Shown: positions 11,864 through 22,883 of the stretch, in pieces
Position numbering within the stretch: the stretch's first letter is position 1
How the letters are laid out: each line of letters opens with the position of its first letter
NCBI GenBank assembly: GCA_033065855.1
Contig: JAVXUO010003024.1
Coordinates: 1 to 64,000, forward strand
Source: Escallonia rubra
Taxonomy: Eukaryota; Streptophyta; Magnoliopsida; Escalloniales; Escalloniaceae
Length of the DNA stretch: 64,000 nt
Reading direction: 5' to 3'
Notes under the pieces: generated by a model
What the model saw: only the letters and a program-made list of their open reading frames with translations
The model's database searches: none
Told to the model about the DNA's origin: nothing
Program-made: the position numbers and the translations under genes

Positions 11864-13404
11864 CTATCTCCTTAATAGTATTTCTAAAATCACCCTAATA
11901 ATTTCTTCAATACGTCTCTAATGATTTTTCTCCATGAATAATTAACACAAATCATAGAAAATCTCATGGAGACCTAAGCTCTGAACAATTCTCAAAACAT
12001 AAATAAGATAGTACTACAATTATATCCGACTGTTAACAATTTTTCAAAAAGGTCTTAAATCTCTAACGACAATCTCTCGTAAGTTTTTCATCGTTTCCCT
12101 CATGGATGTCGGTTTCATCTAATTGTTCCCCTGAAAACATTTATAAAAGAGTGAGCTTGGGGGCCAGTAAGTACACATACCATATCCTTAAAATAGGTTT
12201 TGGGGATTTCAAAACATGCCATGGGTTTTTCTTTTCAAAATCAGGAATTCAATGTCAACGTAAAAAAATATTCTTCAATATATATACATACATACATATA
12301 TGCACTTACACTGAAAGAATCTCAAACCGGAGTATAATCATCAAGAAAGCTCATTAGAAACTATCACAGTTATTCACAACTTAGTACACTGCGGTCAGTG
12401 TATGGTCCCACTGACTAGGACTCAGAATCACTCCTCCACCCCTGGATAAACAATATTGTAGACACAAGAGCAAACCACGATGCAACAGTACTGTGCGCCA
12501 ACTTATGGTCCCGTTGACCAGGACCCAGAATCCACTTTCCCCCGTGCATATAGGACACAACAACCAATGTTAACCTCTCAATACCAGACCACGCACACAT
12601 GGTTCTCAAAACAACACATCACATACCTTTCAATTTTAATTCAATTTGTCATCAACCATTTGCAGAAGAGCGCAATTATAACACTCTACACCTTGAAACA
12701 ATTTATGATTATTATTATTTTTATTATTATTTTCCATGTGCACATTTCAACTCAAAACTGCTCTTATTCTACGAAACCTTAGCGCTCTAAGCAGCTAAGA
12801 ACTATGAGCTAAGAGCTCCAAGAACTTCAAGAAACCACAGCCTTACATTATCTCTCTAGCTATTATGCTACATGTTATTCTACAACCTTGGTTAGGTTTT
12901 GACAACTAGAAGCATATCTCTCTAGCTTCACCCAATGAAAATAAGTCTTCGAAGTGTGGTTTATAACCTCCAAAATGCAAGTCAAGAAAATAACCACTCA
13001 CATCGTGACAACTTTAAACATTTCACCCCACTACAAGATTCATCACTCAGTTATCTATAATCCAACCAGCCAAATATCATTACTCAACCTCGAAAAATTT
13101 ATAACTTAGCTAGTATGATACTCACTGAACTGTATTAACTTCACTCCAAACTTAACATATTAAATCAATTTCTAAGCCATCATACTTCCGCTACGCTTTT
13201 CAGATAACATACCAAATTAGACTTTTCACAAAATCTACTTAATATTAGAAAGCTTAACTTCAAGCCTATGGTATACTAAAGTATTAAGCAAATATGACAT
13301 ATTACTTGCACTCTACAAGATCCAACCTTGTGTTCTAGCTTCCACTCTCATTAGCCTAGTTATGGGTCTACAGAATTGTGATACTTATGCTCTGATACCA
13401 TTTC

Positions 13405-16311
13405 TATCACGACCCGAACCCACAGACAGGCCCGTGAGCTAGATCCGTGACCGGTTGCAGGCCCATCCGAACATCCACTCAGGGCTCTGCTAGACCTTAC
13501 AACAACTTTTACACAACTATCTCCTTAATATTATTTCTAAAATCACCCTAATAATTTCTTCAATATGTATCTAATGATTTTCATCCATGAATAACTAACA
13601 CAAATCATAGAAAATCTCATGGAAACCTAAGCTCTGAACAATTCTCAAAACATAAATAAGATAGTACTACAATTATATCCGAATGTTAACAATTTTTCAA
13701 AAAGTGCTTAAATCCCTAACGACAATCTCCCGTGAGTCCGTCCTCGTTTCCTTGATGGATGTCGGTTTCATCTAAGTGTTCACCTGAAAATATTTATAAA
13801 AGAGTGAGCTTGGGGGCCTAGTAAGTACACATACCATATCCCTACAATAAGTTTTGGGGATTTCAAAACATGCCATGGGTTTTTCTTTTCAAAATCAGGA
13901 ATTCAATGTCAGCGTAAAAAAATGTTCTTTAATATATATACATACATATATGCACTTGCACCGAAAGAATCTCAAACTGGAGTATAATCATCAAGAAAGC
14001 TCATTAGCAACTATCACAGTTATTCACAACTTAGTATACTACGGTCAGCGTATGGTCTCACTGACTAGGACCCAGAATCCCTCCTACTCCCGGGATAAAC
14101 AATATTATGGATGCAAGGACAAACCACGATGCAACAGTACTGTGCGCCAACGTATGTTCTCGTTCACCAGAACCCGGAATTCACTTTCCTTATGGATATT
14201 GTACCCAACAACTAATATTAACCTCTCAAATACCATTCCAGGCACACATGGTTCTCGAAACAACACATCACATACCATGGAAATTTTAATTCAATTTCTC
14301 ATCAGCCATTTGCACAAGAGCGCAGAAGTATAAAAAACACTTTAAAATTTTCATTTGGTAAAACAACGCATATGTACATATATATTAGAAAATAGGTTGT
14401 ACGGAGGAACATGACAGGAGTACTTACTTAGATAGTTAAGCGGTTCTTGTTCCGAAGTCTGTCCTAACTCTTGTCTGTCAGAACCTAAATGATAAATTAT
14501 TCGGATATTATTTATTGTCGTTCAATTATGCCTAGATGCTAAATTTCCTCAAGTGAGTGAAATTACCAAAATACCCCTAGACTTGTGTAAAATTATCAAT
14601 TTACCCCCGATGCCTAACGTACCATTACACCCCCATAAATAATCCAAAACATCTTTTTAAACAATGAGGTGGGGTTTTCGGACAAGAATGACTTTTCTGG
14701 GAATTCTCCGTTTGGAACTGTAAACTGCTCCTTAAATTGAGCATTAAGGTTCCTATTTCAAAAGTATATCAAACGGTGCTAGAATGCTTCAAAATTTTGA
14801 GTATATCAGTAAGATCAGATCACTGTAAAATTTTCGGTTAAAAATTATTTGTTTACTATGTCAAATAATTTGAAAAATTGTTTTCAAAATAAATTTATTT
14901 CAGGCTCTTCGCATGCCCAGAAAAATTCCAGAAAATTCTACGTCAAAGATTTTACAAAAATAAGGGAGTTTCAATTTCTCACTTTGCCAAAATATATTCG
15001 TAAAAAGCCTTTAAAAATAGCTTAGTTTACTGTTGTAATAGTAAAGCGCTACGCGATATTCGTTCGAGCGCTACCCGACTAACAATGCTAAAAATAACAA
15101 ACGACATTAAAAACTTTCAAAACTTTGGAAAATGCACTATTTTAGCTACATAAGATTATTGTAAAAGTTTCAGAATTATATAACTTAGATTACTATTTTA
15201 AAATACACCAAAATCGCTTGTTCGGATAAAATTATTTAGCTTGCTTTGCCAAATCAGAAAAAACCCAGAAAATTCCAAGTTGTAGGTCTTACAAAAATTA
15301 TATGAGTTACTCTTTTGGACTTCGTCCAAATAAATTTCTAGATATGTATTAAAATTTGGGAAAGAGACTATAAGGAACTTAATGGTTTTTAGCGGCACTT
15401 TTGAGTTCAAAGTTTGAACTCTCAGCTTATCCCTCTATCTGCACGACACCTTAAAACTCTATCTAGTCTCTCTTTGTGCAATTCAATTTATAACATGGCC
15501 CCTCCCTTCTCTATCACACACACACACACACACACAGTTGTACAACACATTAAAACACCCAAAAATAAGGAGGCCAAACTTATCGTAAAAATTAGACTCT
15601 ACGCCGAATTTTTCCTCTGTCTGTCGTCCCTCTCTTTCTCTTTCTCTTGTTCTCTCCGGTTTTCTTCTTGCCGAGACTCCCTTTTGTTTTCCAGTATAAC
15701 ATTCTCTCTCTTTCTCTTTCTCTTTCTCTATGTAAATCTCTGTAGCCGAAAATGGGATATAACCCAAATGCTCTAATTTTTTTACTTTCCTCTTTCTCTC
15801 CCTCTTTGACCGTTATTTCCTTCTTCTTTGGTAATGTCTTAATATCCACCCTAATCTCTTCCCTTGGTTCCCTCACTTTCCAATTTATAGAGTTGACATA
15901 AATTTTAAAATAATGTCAGATTTATTGAAATCTTTTAATTACTCAATAGTACCCCAATTTAAATGTAGTTTTATAACTAACCCCGCTTCACTAATCATCG
16001 CTAAAAGTTGCTAATAAAATATCGACGCTAACTATAGGTATAAAAATTGTCGCTAAAGGTTTTTTAAAATACCGTTAACGCTAATCGTTGCTAAAGGCCT
16101 CAATCAATATCAATTATATCTGCTATCGTTAAATTATAACTTATGATTCTAAAATTGTCGCTAAAGATCATAATTATAATGTTCCCCAAATTCGTCGCTA
16201 GAGGTTCAATGAAATTTGCTCAAGCCAATCGACGTTAAATATTGCGTATAATTATTGTCGCTAACAGAATAAATTAACCGGTTAGACAATACCAAAGTTC
16301 AGGATATTACA
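13405..16311 (-). repeat. 5' LTR of the old gypsy element (2.9 kb)
   Basis: On the minus strand it starts TGTAATATCC at 16311 and ends next to the primer-binding site near 13401. 13405-14327 is repeated at 5774-5885 plus 11864-12673, the other LTR of the same element. It contains a (CA)n tract at about 15518-15536 with CT-rich DNA to 15730, and repeated GTCGCTAAA-like phrases at about 15990-16270. The frames here (for example 15414-15876) are low-complexity and not genes. Confidence 0.75.
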
Positions 16312-16899
16312 TCCGGTCACTGCGAAATTTTTCGCAAGACACACTCTTAGCCTTAATTACTGCTACTCAATGTGAAATAGATTGTAGATTGAAAAGGTCC
16401 ACTTAGTACTTAATAAGGACTAACGTAACCAAGTACTTAAACAAGAACTAACTCATGGCACCATTGTCGAAATGTTAGAACTGGTCGGATTTTCCTTTTG
16501 GGTGCTAGAACGGTTAAAATTTTGACAAAATAAAACTATGCCACCTTGTGTTTAGGCGGGCCCGAATCCGGCCGAAGACCATTACAGACCTTGAATTTGG
16601 TTTCGTAATGACTTTTTCAAATTTACTTAAGCCCAAATACAAAACAAACCCACCATAGTATATGAGTTGGATGTCTTAGGCCCACCTCTGCCCAGCCCGA
16701 TTGATAAGCCTAGTTAATTGTGGAGTTTTTTTTTGGAGAAATTCTTATATGGTTCCTTTTTTTGAATTATATAAAAATCACCAATGACAATGGTTCTGAA
16801 ATATTTTTGTACTACAGATGCTTTAGTGCACATAAGTTACTACAATATATTCGAATTTAAAAATATATAAATAAAGAATGCATAACAATTTCACTATTA
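16312..16899. other. Intergenic DNA, nothing recognised
   Basis: AT-rich sequence between the gypsy element and the RNase-H-like fragment. No ORF, repeat or RNA gene could be supported. Confidence 0.5.
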
Positions 16900-17600
16900 T
16901 ATTGCTTTAAGGTTGTACATTAGATTGACTGGTGTCTTGCAAATAAGAAGGTGCCACAAATTTATTGGGTGGATTCTCTTCTTGGTGACGGAGAAATAAG
17001 ATTTTCGTGTCGACTTCTGGGAAATATACGAGTTTCCTTACCAACCATTAACGACGTCGCATCACTGCTATCTAATTCTAAGTTGGATCCCGCATAACTT
17101 AGAGTGGTCAAAATTAATGTCCATAAAGCAACACAAGGTGAACTGAAGCTAGCTTGTGAGGCAGATCCATTCCTCAGTCATTATGGACGACGAACTGTCA
17201 GCTTGTACACAAAACGTGGGTATTACCAACAGTTGAAGGACCAAACTCTGGTCTATTTGGCGCGCTATGGAAATTGCTCGGTTCGAGGTTTTCAAAAAGT
17301 TTGCTAGGATTCAGATACAACGAATGTTCTTAAAGCTATATTGCCAAATAGTAGAGTGGAACATGAAGAGAATATAATCATCCGCATTCAGAAATGAGTA
17401 CATGGTCAATGGGACTACAAGCTGGTTTCTACATGGCGGGAGATCAATTTTTGTGTTGGTGTTTTGGCCAAAGCAAATAAAACCGGTGTTACCGAGCTTT
17501 GCATTCTTGACACTCCTTAGAGACGAATTGGAAGAGGATTCCCACTTGGCCATCATCAGTCGAGAAGAATAGTCCGTTCACGTCTGTTTGATAATATCTT
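16900..17600 (+). pseudogene. RNase H-like (RVT_3-type) fragment, probably LINE-derived
   Basis: The plus strand at about 17360-17520 reads, in one frame, an ENIIIRIQK stretch, a stop, then HGQWDYKLVSTWREINFC and VGVLAKANKTG, followed by a LCILDTP motif. This resembles the end of the plant LINE RNase H domain (W.V...REGN.CAD.LA followed by a VLDSPP-like motif), with several key positions changed and stops present. The ORF 17104-17307 upstream (67 residues) has no motif I recognise but may be part of the same remnant. I see no poly(A) tail or target duplication, so the retroposon origin is inferred. Confidence 0.42.
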
Positions 17601-18150
17601 GATACCGAAAAAATTAAAAAAGATATACTAATTTACGAAGTGTCAATTAGTTTGGACAGGTGAAGAGCACGAATGCGCAGCCTACCCAAGGCCCACCCAT
17701 GAATGAAATGGGATCAGGTTTATCTAGACTTTAACAAACTTTTCAAACCAAATTCCTTTTTGGGCTGCCTGCCCAGCCTATTCAAATCCCTAGGCCCAAA
17801 ATCTGATCATGGGATCTTGTGGGCCCTTTTGATCGAAATCATAACCTTTTTCTTTATGATGAAGGGATTTATTACTATTTGGGAACAAAATCAACCGGGT
17901 AACTTTTAGTTATACCCTCCTTTTAACTTACCAGAACGGAGAATATCATGGACACAATGAGACCTATTTTGTATTACTTTTGCTACATTTGTACATATTT
18001 CATTACTTTAGCATGCACATGGTCAAATCGCTACAGTTACAGGAGACTAGATCTCTTGCAAACTTTGCTTGGCAAGTCAGGATTGAAGTATATTAAGATT
18101 GGCTACATGATAGTTTGCAGCGACGGGATCTTGGTACTCCTCACCACCCT
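17601..18150. other. Intergenic DNA, nothing recognised
   Basis: Two short plus-strand frames (17703-17909 and 17948-18163) give hydrophobic peptides without any family motif. I do not support them as genes. Confidence 0.45.
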
Positions 18151-18166
18151 AAGATGGCCTTAAACT

Positions 18167-18830
18167 TTTTTTTTTTTTTGAGTGAAGAGTAGTAGAAATA
18201 TATATACAAATAATTATGAAGGTTACAAAACATGCCTAAATAGGCAGATAAAAGACTTACTGATGACAACCCCATCTGATAGGAATAACAATAAAGCGAC
18301 AAAATAAAACAAACTAAGCTAGCAAGTAAATTACAACATATATAATTTTTTTTTGGGATAATCACTAACTAATTTAAAAAAGAAAAGAAAACCCATGTAC
18401 TACAACCCAGCCACAACCTACGGCCACCACAACCCAACCAAGGAGCACCCAAGAACCCCAACAACTAAACCAATACTCGACCTCCAACCAAGAACCGACA
18501 TTGAAAAACAGGTATAACTACCCCAACCGAGTGCAATCGATCGCAAACCCGACATTCATCAACTCGCCGCAGCCACTGAGAACCCCAAGAAAACCCTAAG
18601 GAACAAAGATCTAATCTAAAACGTCACCACCCACCGGGAAAAACCGACGGTGGTTACGGAGACAGAAAATATAGAGAAAGAAAAAGCTTCTTAGCCGTCA
18701 AACGTTAGTTCTGCAAAAGATTTGCTTTGCCCCTAGCGGCATTCTACGAGTCTTTTCTCACCTTCTGGTCAGGCGCAACTGTGAGTTGTGACCAAAAGAA
18801 AAACAAAATTTGTTTTTTTTTTATTCATTT
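18167..18830 (-). mobile_element. Short non-autonomous poly(A) retroposon, copy 1
   Basis: A T run at 18167-18179 is the poly(A) tail of a minus-strand insertion. The flanks AAGATGGCCTTAAACT (18151-18166) and AAGATTGGCTTAAACT (18831-18846) are a 16-bp target duplication with two differences. The 664-bp body codes for nothing recognisable. It shares two blocks in the same order with the retroposon at 27420-28605: a TGTCTCCGT.ACCACCG block near the 5' part (minus strand about 18664-18640) and TATCAGATGGGG-TTGTCATC near the 3' part (minus strand 18281-18262). The shape (LINE-like tail, long duplication, no RT) recalls LINE-dependent non-autonomous retroposons such as Arabidopsis Sadhu; that comparison is an inference. 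Confidence 0.75.
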
Positions 18831-18955
18831 AAGATTGGCTTAAACTATCAGATGACTTCCTTCTCATTTTTACCTATATTTGTGTGAAACCATGACATGT
18901 CATGTTCTTTAAATTTCATGTACGAAGCTACAATAACTCTTTTATCTATGCAATT

Positions 18956-18958
<3 letters not shown>

Positions 18959-19003
<45 letters not shown>
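18959..19003. repeat. (TA)n microsatellite
   Basis: About 45 bp of uninterrupted alternating AT, roughly 580 bp upstream of the TET15 start codon. Confidence 0.95.
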
Positions 19004-19004
<1 letters not shown>

Positions 19005-19509
19005 CAAATTTGATCTTTGATGGAAAAATGTAATTTTCACTCTTTTGTGTGCTTTGTGCACCTTTTTTGTCGCTAAAATTATGGTAACAAGTGTTTACAT
19101 TATAGTGACAAACAGACGGGTAAATTAGCATATTAGGAGAAGAAAACAATCTCTTTCTAACTAATAATACTATTAAAACTTACTATCGATTTGATAAAAT
19201 GTAAATAGAGTTAGAAGTTTAACGTTGGGATATTAGGATAATTCAAGATAAGATTCAAACTTCACTTTGAAGCTAATTGCTAATAATTTTTGTTTTCAAG
19301 CTGATGCATTCAAACTCTGAACTGATCGCCTAACTACCTATCCACGAATATCTCTACTTCGAGAAATTATAGCAAATGTGACAACTCTTGAATTGACTTG
19401 GTAAAAATAAGATCTTCACTAATCTAACCTGAACAACATGCACGTCAAAAGCTTAACATGGATCCTTCGAAATCCTAGCTATCAATGATTCACCGTACTT
19501 GACTAAGAA

Positions 19510-19518
19510 CTATAAAAT
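19510..19518 (+). promoter_or_regulatory. Candidate TATA box of the tetraspanin gene
   Basis: CTATAAAAT lies 66-74 bp upstream of the ATG at 19584, which leaves room for a short 5' leader. It is the best TATA match in the 100 bp before the gene. Confidence 0.5.
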
Positions 19519-19583
19519 CCATATGAAATAGCAAATGAAGATTTTCCAACATTACTTCAGTTTTTGCTCCAGCCTTGACCAAT

Positions 19584-20977
19584 ATGGCGGAGAACACTAG
19601 CACTGCAGAAACAGTACGAGTAACAGTAGCCGAAGACCGAAAGAGCACACCAAAAGGAGGAGGAGAAGATCAGAACACTGCAACAATGGGAGCTACAGCA
19701 ATCAAAATGCAAAAACTCGTCGCGTTCCCGTTAATGATAATCTCTTTCCTTCTCTCGCTTCCGATTCTGTTTTCGGTCATATGGCTGCTATACATGCGAC
19801 ATTACGACTGCGAAAACCTCTTGCAACTCCCTAAGTTACAAGTGGGGATTGTCGCAGGCTTGGTCGTTGTGTTCTTTGTCAGCAACATTGCAGTGTTCTT
19901 GAGGTCTCGGTTGCCGATGCCAGCACTGATCTTGGTTATGGTTCCACTTATAGTGATGCTTACTGTGGGACTTGCCCTAGTTGGAGCTTACAAGATGGAG
20001 AGCCGATCCATTCCCGGTTCACCGATGTGGCTGAAATCGAAGGTGCTCAACGACGAAAGTTGGAATAACATCAAATCTTGCATATACGATACAAGAACAT
20101 GTGATGACTTGATTGCAAGATCTTATATGCTCAAGTCCTACGACTTCACAACTACAAAGCTATCCCCCATAGAGGTAACCATCCTTCGCTTTGGCGCTTT
20201 TTAGTCCTGTGCTTGCATTTTCGTTACGTCTGATCATTTTAGATGTTGAAGGCTTCTATCAGAATGTATGGATTTATTCTCTGAAGCAGTCATGACTGAA
20301 TTCGTATTAGGGGTGTAAAACTAGTCAAACTCACGAGTCGAGTTCAACTGCTAGACAAGTCAAACTTCTCAATGAGGCGATCTCAAGAGAATTAAAGCTC
20401 TATAACATCAAATTAAGTCGAGCATCAATAGATCGTGAAACCTTCTAAGGTGTGTGTATGCACGATCATGAAACCTCTTAAGGTGTGTACTTTTCACTTT
20501 TTCACAAGATTAGCGCACTCTTTAAGAGGCGATCTTAAGCATGCGCTCATGCATACACACACCATAAGGGAGTACATGTATTAATGCATTAAACTATACA
20601 ACGTTTGCACGTATGGCCTCTCAAAGAGAACACCAGTGAATGCATTTAAGACTAAACTATATATTCGCACGTTTCAGTCTGGGTGTTGCAGACCAGCCGC
20701 GAATTGCGACATGGTGTACGTAAATGCCACCTTCTGGAGAAAAGGAAACGGGGTTCAGGTTGACAGTTCAACCCCGTACAACGTCGACTGTGACTTGTGG
20801 ACGAACGATCAGACCATCCTATGTTACAACTGCCATGCATGTAAACAAGGTTTTCTCATAACTATCAGAGGCAAATGGTGGAAACTCGGTGTTTTTCTCG
20901 TTATCATGGCCATCTTCCTCATCGCTTCACATCTGTTGCTGTTCATCGTCACAATGTGGGAGCATTATGGAGGATAG
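19584..20977 (+). CDS. TET15: Tetraspanin, TET15 type (two exons)
   Basis: Exons 19584-20174 and 20678-20977 (donor GAG|GTAACC, acceptor TTTCAG|TCT, phase 0) give 296 residues. Tetraspanins are four-pass membrane organisers at the plasma membrane or endomembranes. Membrane segments lie at about 45-70, 86-106, 113-136 and 267-289. The large extracellular loop (about 137-265) contains the plant GCCRP motif (199-203) and nine cysteines (166, 173, 200, 201, 207, 235, 246, 249, 252), plus an NAT glycosylation sequon at 213. Family landmarks shared with Arabidopsis TET15 as I recall it are WLLYMR.YDCE, FPMPAL-like PMPALILV, WNNIKSC.YD, NATFW, ILCY.C..CK and a KWW.LG.FL start to TM4. The ATG at 19584 gives MAENTST, similar to the TET15 start; an earlier in-frame TTG at 19575 is not a start. 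The gene looks intact. The intron (503 bp) splits the codons just before GCCRP. Confidence 0.92.
20175..20677 (+). other. Intron of the tetraspanin gene
   Basis: GT...AG ends. It includes a partly repetitive stretch at 20430-20580 in which TGTGTGTATGCACGATCATGAA-like and AAGAGGCGATCTTAAGCATG-like phrases recur in both orientations, possibly a decayed small inverted-repeat element. Confidence 0.8.
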
Positions 20978-21144
20978 ATCGTTTCAAGAGTTTCTATCTT
21001 TGATTTTTCTGTAGGATTGCATGTTTATCGTCTTCTTTCTTGTTTATCTTCTTTCTCGTTTGTTCATTTTCTGTAGGATGTTCAAATGTTATTTTTTTGG
21101 GTATCCTGATAGTTCAACTGTCCTAGTGTGCATGTTTTCTTCAA
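20978..21144 (+). other. 3' region of tetraspanin gene up to the LINE tail
   Basis: T-rich 3'-UTR-like sequence. The poly(A) end of the minus-strand LINE begins at 21145, so gene and LINE converge tail to tail. Confidence 0.6.
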
Positions 21145-21370
21145 TTTTTTTTTTTTTTTGATAATAAGAGAATTGCATTGAAAAGATAAACGGATACATG
21201 AGAGTTTGACCTTATGGCCTTACAAATAATGAAGAGAGTTTTGACCTTATGGTCTTACAGATAAAAACAACCGACAAAGTAACAAAAGGTCGGTTAACAC
21301 TACCCACTACATAATTTCATCATCTATGCAACACAAACTAGCTACATAAATTGTCAAGTACCCAATCCTG

Positions 21371-22583
21371 CTAGACAGTCATGTGTGCTTGACAAGCAAA
21401 AAGAGCTAAAGATCGTGCTTCTTTCAAGAGCTGTGAGTCTGCCATGTCAATACTATAATGATGGAATTCAGTCACGATACGGCAAAAGTAAAAAATAGTA
21501 GGAGTCACCGTATCTAGGATATCTTCAGATCCCGATATCTGGTTCAAGAGAAAATTAGATGTCGTCAATACACATATGTGAAAAAAATTCTTTTTTAAAG
21601 CCCAAGTAGATGCAAGTAATGGTATAACTGTCTGACGATGCAGTCGAAAAAGCTGCAGATCCACATCATGTGTTATTAAGGTAGCAAGATAAGTCAATCC
21701 CGACCCGCAACCGTTGTGGGTCAAAATGTGTTTGAAAGACCATCTTGAAATGAATATGTGCTATGCAAGGACAAGGTGTTGAGCCTGTATGAATAGAAGA
21801 AAGGCTTTGCGTAGTTGAACGAGATCTAAGCCCCTCACTTGGTGTGCAATTTGGTTGGAGGAAATTTCTAGGTGAGTTTGGTAATTTTTGTGAGTATGTG
21901 GAAATGGAGTTGGTAAGATGAAGTATTTGGTGTATTACAGGCATGGGGGAGAAAGGAATTTGTCTAAATACTAGGTTATTTCTGTGTATCCAAATAGACC
22001 ATATGGTAACAAAAAAGTATAGGAGTGTGTGCCAGTTCAGAGAATGGGCCGATGTATGGGCAATCCAAGCGATGAGCCATTCCTTGAAGGTATTACCAAC
22101 ATCCTCCACCCGAATACCAAGTGGTATTCCAAACCAAATTGGTCGAATCGAGGGGCATGTGAGGAAAATATGTTGCGTAGTCTCAGGACGATCGCTGCAC
22201 AGGGGACAAAGATTAGTCCGAAGTGTGTTACGCTTATAAAGATTAGAGGCAAGTGGGAGCCGATCCCAGAGGATTTGCCAGATAAGGAACTTAATTTTTA
22301 GCGGCAAGTTGAGCTTCCATAGATTCATCCGAACGACAGTGTGGTACGGAGGCGGCTGTGAAGGAGGGTGTGAAAGCCGATTTAAATATTTCAATCTCCG
22401 GCGATATAACATTTGGTAAGTTGATGCTACAGAGAAGTTCCCATCCATGGTGTGTCCCCGTACTAATTGATCCTCGAAGTTAGAGGTCGCAATATGGATG
22501 GCCTGAATGCGATGATCGATCTCAGGCAGAAAGAGCCCACTAATCTTATCCTGATCCCAAGCACCAATTATGAATAAGATCAC
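21371..22583 (-). pseudogene. LINE ORF2, zf-RVT and RNase H-like C-terminus
   Basis: The 305-residue frame at 22583-21666 contains the zinc-binding region typical of plant LINEs: LWKLNLPLKIKFLIWQILWD, then CPLC...TTQHIFLTC. A W.IWIHRNNLVF motif follows. The overlapping frame 21724-21371 resembles the RNase-H-like tail (FRLHRQ.., ASTWALKKNFF, a late HHYSIDMADSQLLKEA segment). The tail ends near 21371 before about 210 bp of 3' UTR and the poly(A). Confidence 0.8.
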
Positions 22584-22883
22584 ACACTAGTTGACACGGC
22601 TGGTAATTTGACGTTTGATTTATTGGGGTCACCTTGGGCATGTTAGGGACCCAAGGATCGTTCTAAATATTTATCTTTTGACCGTTGCCAACCTGCCATC
22701 AAAGACCCTCCATTAAGGTATTACGTCCAATCAGGATACTTCTCCATGCCCTAGAAGAGTTGCCAGCAGAAGGAGCATCTAGAAAATCATGTCCCACGCA
22801 ATACTTTCCTCAAAATACTTCAGCAATTAGGGTATCTGGGTAAACCCATATTCTCCAGGCGACTTTGGCGAGCAAAGCATAAT

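Larger units (their letters stand above)
5774..16311 (-). mobile_element. Old Ty3/gypsy LTR retrotransposon, minus strand, host of a nested insertion
   Basis: Fossil element. Its 5' LTR is 16311-13405 on the minus strand: it begins TGTAATATCCTGAAC and is followed by a tRNA-Met-type primer site, seen on the plus strand as GCTCTGATACCA at about 13389-13400. The other LTR starts at 5774 on the plus map, is interrupted by another gypsy element (5916-11863), and resumes at 11864-12673. Flanks TCTGG (5769-5773) and TCCGG (16312-16316) fit an aged 5-bp target duplication. Only a short internal part (12674-13388) remains and no coding domain is evident. Matching LTR blocks differ in similarity by eye (the block at 5774-5885 is clearly less similar than 11864-12070), consistent with an old insertion. 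It is broken. Confidence 0.78.

Noticed and set aside
12106-14333. Repeated related ORFs (12106, 12480, 13854, 14107)
   Set aside because: They correspond to the same positions in the two LTR copies of the old gypsy element, so the similarity is LTR duplication, not a gene pair.
15414-15876. Overlapping ORFs of 94-120 residues
   Set aside because: CT/TTC-rich LTR sequence read on both strands; Ser/Leu/Phe or Arg/Glu low complexity.
16312-16316. Alternative reading of the old gypsy element as two solo LTRs
   Set aside because: The primer-binding-site complement next to 13405 and the TCTGG/TCCGG flanks fit one element better.
19575-19583. Upstream start for the tetraspanin
   Set aside because: The codon at 19575 is TTG; the first ATG at 19584 gives the N-terminus expected for TET15.
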